This document shows positions 4,126 to 5,081 of a stretch of 5,081 nucleotides of DNA, in pieces. Positions within the stretch are counted from its first letter, which is position 1; every line of letters begins with the position of its first letter. The notes beneath the pieces were generated by a model, which saw only the letters and a list, made by a program, of their open reading frames with translations, did not search any database and was not told where the DNA came from. Source of the stretch: Alphaproteobacteria bacterium (GTDB lineage Bacteria > Pseudomonadota > Alphaproteobacteria > Rhodospirillales > Magnetospirillaceae); assembly GCA_015232485.1 (NCBI GenBank), contig JADFZP010000281.1:1-5081 (forward strand), given 5' to 3'. The position numbers and the translations under genes are program-made.

Positions 4126-5067
4126 TCACTCTGATTCAGATAATTCCAGTAGCAAGTTGTCGAAATCATCATTCGCAATCGGGTATGGTATCAAAGATGT
4201 TCCTTTAATAAATCCTCTAGCTGCCTCTTGAAAAAAGTCGGTGTATTTGTACACGAGAGAATGGGCGTCGGAACGGCTAAATGCCTGCATCAAATAATAT
4301 GGCTTTGAATCAAGCCAAATGTATGAGTTTGGAGCTATCCAACCATCAGAAAAATATGGATTTATGCCGCCGTTGGATAAAACTTTCTCAACAGCAAGAG
4401 ATACCTTGATTCCTATTCTTTGTTGGAAGGTGATCGCTCTGAGTAAAGAGCGCCCAGCGATCTTGTCATGGTAGTATCTATGAGCACTTTTTATTATATG
4501 AACGCGGTGTATGTGCATGGAATGTCTTGTCACGCAAGAAAATATTTGATTCAACCTATTTGACCAATTGAGAGACAGCCAAGTGTCTCGACCCCTAACG
4601 TCAAGCTCTCTGTTGACGCAGATAAGCGTGCAGCTGCTATTTTTTTTTGCTACGTCTAGGAACCAAGAAGAGTTTTCAGTAACCTCCTTTAGATTTTCCT
4701 GAGAAGCATCGTGCAGAACGCTAGCGCTATCTGCATTTAGTCCGAGTTGTATGGCGGAGATAATTTTTAAATTGTTACCGTGCGCAGAAAGATGTGTTTT
4801 GTTCTTAAACCCATCAATAATGTCGCCATCTTCGCGGAAGATAAATCTTAGGTTCTGATCCGAAGCTGTCGAAATCAACTTAATAAAACTTAGAACGTTC
4901 TCCTTGGATAACTCGTTTCGTACCGGTATACTAATTTCTTTTCCGAAACGTGCCGAATATATAATGTTATCATACCGGTGAGCCGATGATTGGCCGGACT
5001 TGATCCGGCCATCCACGCGGCTTCGCGGTCGGTCTCCACTCGTCATGGCCGGACTTGATCCGGCCAT
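4126..5067 (-). CDS. AT-rich foreign ORF of unknown function, 5' end merged with repeats
   Basis: The open frame has 313 codons from an ATG at 5067 to the TGA at 4128-4126. I do not recognise the family. Its codons are A/T-ending and GC is about 40% by eye, unlike the GC-rich neighbours, so recent transfer is likely. The first ~28 residues (MAGSSPAMTSGDRPRSRVDG onward) are the translation of two palindromic repeats and are probably not native. Protein-like sequence begins near residue 32 (RYDNIIYSARFGKEISIPVR). Other starts are a GTG at 5016 inside a repeat and a TTG at 4878; none has a good ribosome site. Visible features are an alternating strand/helix N-terminal half, a conserved-looking DTWLSLNWSNRLNQIF (161-176), a cluster of six histidines in residues 182-200, an aromatic stretch (INPYFSDGWIAPNSYIW, 235-251) and an acidic C-terminus. 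There is no signal peptide or membrane segment, so it is probably cytoplasmic. It may be a 5'-truncated, inactive gene. Confidence 0.6.
   Translation of the reverse strand: MAGSSPAMTSGDRPRSRVDGRIKSGQSSAHRYDNIIYSARFGKEISIPVRNELSKENVLSFIKLISTASDQNLRFIFREDGDIIDGFKNKTHLSAHGNNLKIISAIQLGLNADSASVLHDASQENLKEVTENSSWFLDVAKKNSSCTLICVNRELDVRGRDTWLSLNWSNRLNQIFSCVTRHSMHIHRVHIIKSAHRYYHDKIAGRSLLRAITFQQRIGIKVSLAVEKVLSNGGINPYFSDGWIAPNSYIWLDSKPYYLMQAFSRSDAHSLVYKYTDFFQEAARGFIKGTSLIPYPIANDDFDNLLLELSESE
4991..5022. repeat. Palindromic extragenic repeat, copy 1
   Basis: This is a 32-base unit identical to the copy at 5046-5077. It starts with a palindrome, TGGCCGGA (4991-4998) and TCCGGCCA (5004-5011) around CTTGA, followed by TCCACGCGGCT. 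Repeats with a GGCCGGA-CTTGA-TCCGGCC core are, as far as I recall, widespread between genes in alphaproteobacteria. Such repeats commonly give spurious 'AGSSPAMT'-type peptides when translated. This copy abuts the AT-rich DNA. Confidence 0.85.
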
Positions 5068-5077
5068 CCACGCGGCT
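5046..5077. repeat. Palindromic extragenic repeat, copy 2
   Basis: This is identical over 32 bases to 4991-5022, in the same orientation, with a 55-base period. The palindrome arms are TGGCCGGA (5046-5053) and TCCGGCCA (5059-5066). The 23 bases between the copies (5023-5045) are GC-rich and host-like. The ATG opening the AT-rich reading frame (5067-5065) lies inside this copy. Confidence 0.85.
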
Positions 5078-5081
5078 CCCG

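Noticed and set aside
3914..4129. 71-codon frame as a genuine gene
   Set aside because: It is a chimera of two dctM fragments joined through an out-of-frame middle; the frameshift and deletion explain it as a pseudogene.
4991..5077. Possible CRISPR array from the two 32-base repeats
   Set aside because: There are only two copies, the spacer is 23 bases and host-like, the repeat has a REP-type palindrome, and no cas gene is seen.

Overview
The window looks like a chromosomal segment of a GC-rich alphaproteobacterium. It is most likely a Rhodospirillales member of the Magnetospirillum/Phaeospirillum type. That placement is an inference from the very high GC, GC3-heavy codon use, a YdbH-like envelope protein, a Panacea/SocA-like protein, FliN, a TRAP-transporter remnant and extragenic palindromic repeats of the kind common in alphaproteobacteria. 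No database search was possible.

Layout. Positions 1-2193 (minus strand) hold a tight three-gene run: a CoxS/XdhC-like [2Fe-2S] subunit (2193 to 1729), a CoxM-like FAD subunit (1742 to 948; 14-base overlap) and a YdbH/AsmA-like membrane-anchored protein (948 to beyond the left edge; TAATG junction). The first two would pass electrons within a molybdenum hydroxylase, but the catalytic molybdopterin subunit is not in view. Divergently, 2349-2891 (plus) encodes a 180-residue Panacea/SocA-like protein with no visible toxin partner. It is followed by a cluster of GC-rich direct and inverted repeats (2892-3064). Next on the minus strand are a 51-residue orphan protein with a HicB-like pattern (3234 to 3079), a spacer with a strong hairpin, and a minimal 91-residue FliN flagellar switch protein (3800 to 3525).

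The right third is a rearranged accessory zone. Positions 3914-4099 carry a wrecked 3' remnant of a TRAP-transporter large permease gene (dctM). It shows a 7-base tandem duplication, an internal deletion and a truncated 5' side. At about 4100 the composition drops abruptly to AT-rich DNA, which carries one open reading frame (to 4126 on the minus strand) of unknown function. Its 5' end runs into two identical 32-base palindromic repeats (4991-5022 and 5046-5077), so its first ~25 codons are repeat-derived and its true start is uncertain.

I see no tRNA, rRNA, CRISPR array or recognisable transposase. No complete new system can be demonstrated. The most notable items are the foreign AT-rich gene joined to the dctM remnant, the small HicB-like orphan, the orphan Panacea gene and the molybdenum-hydroxylase pair lacking its large subunit.
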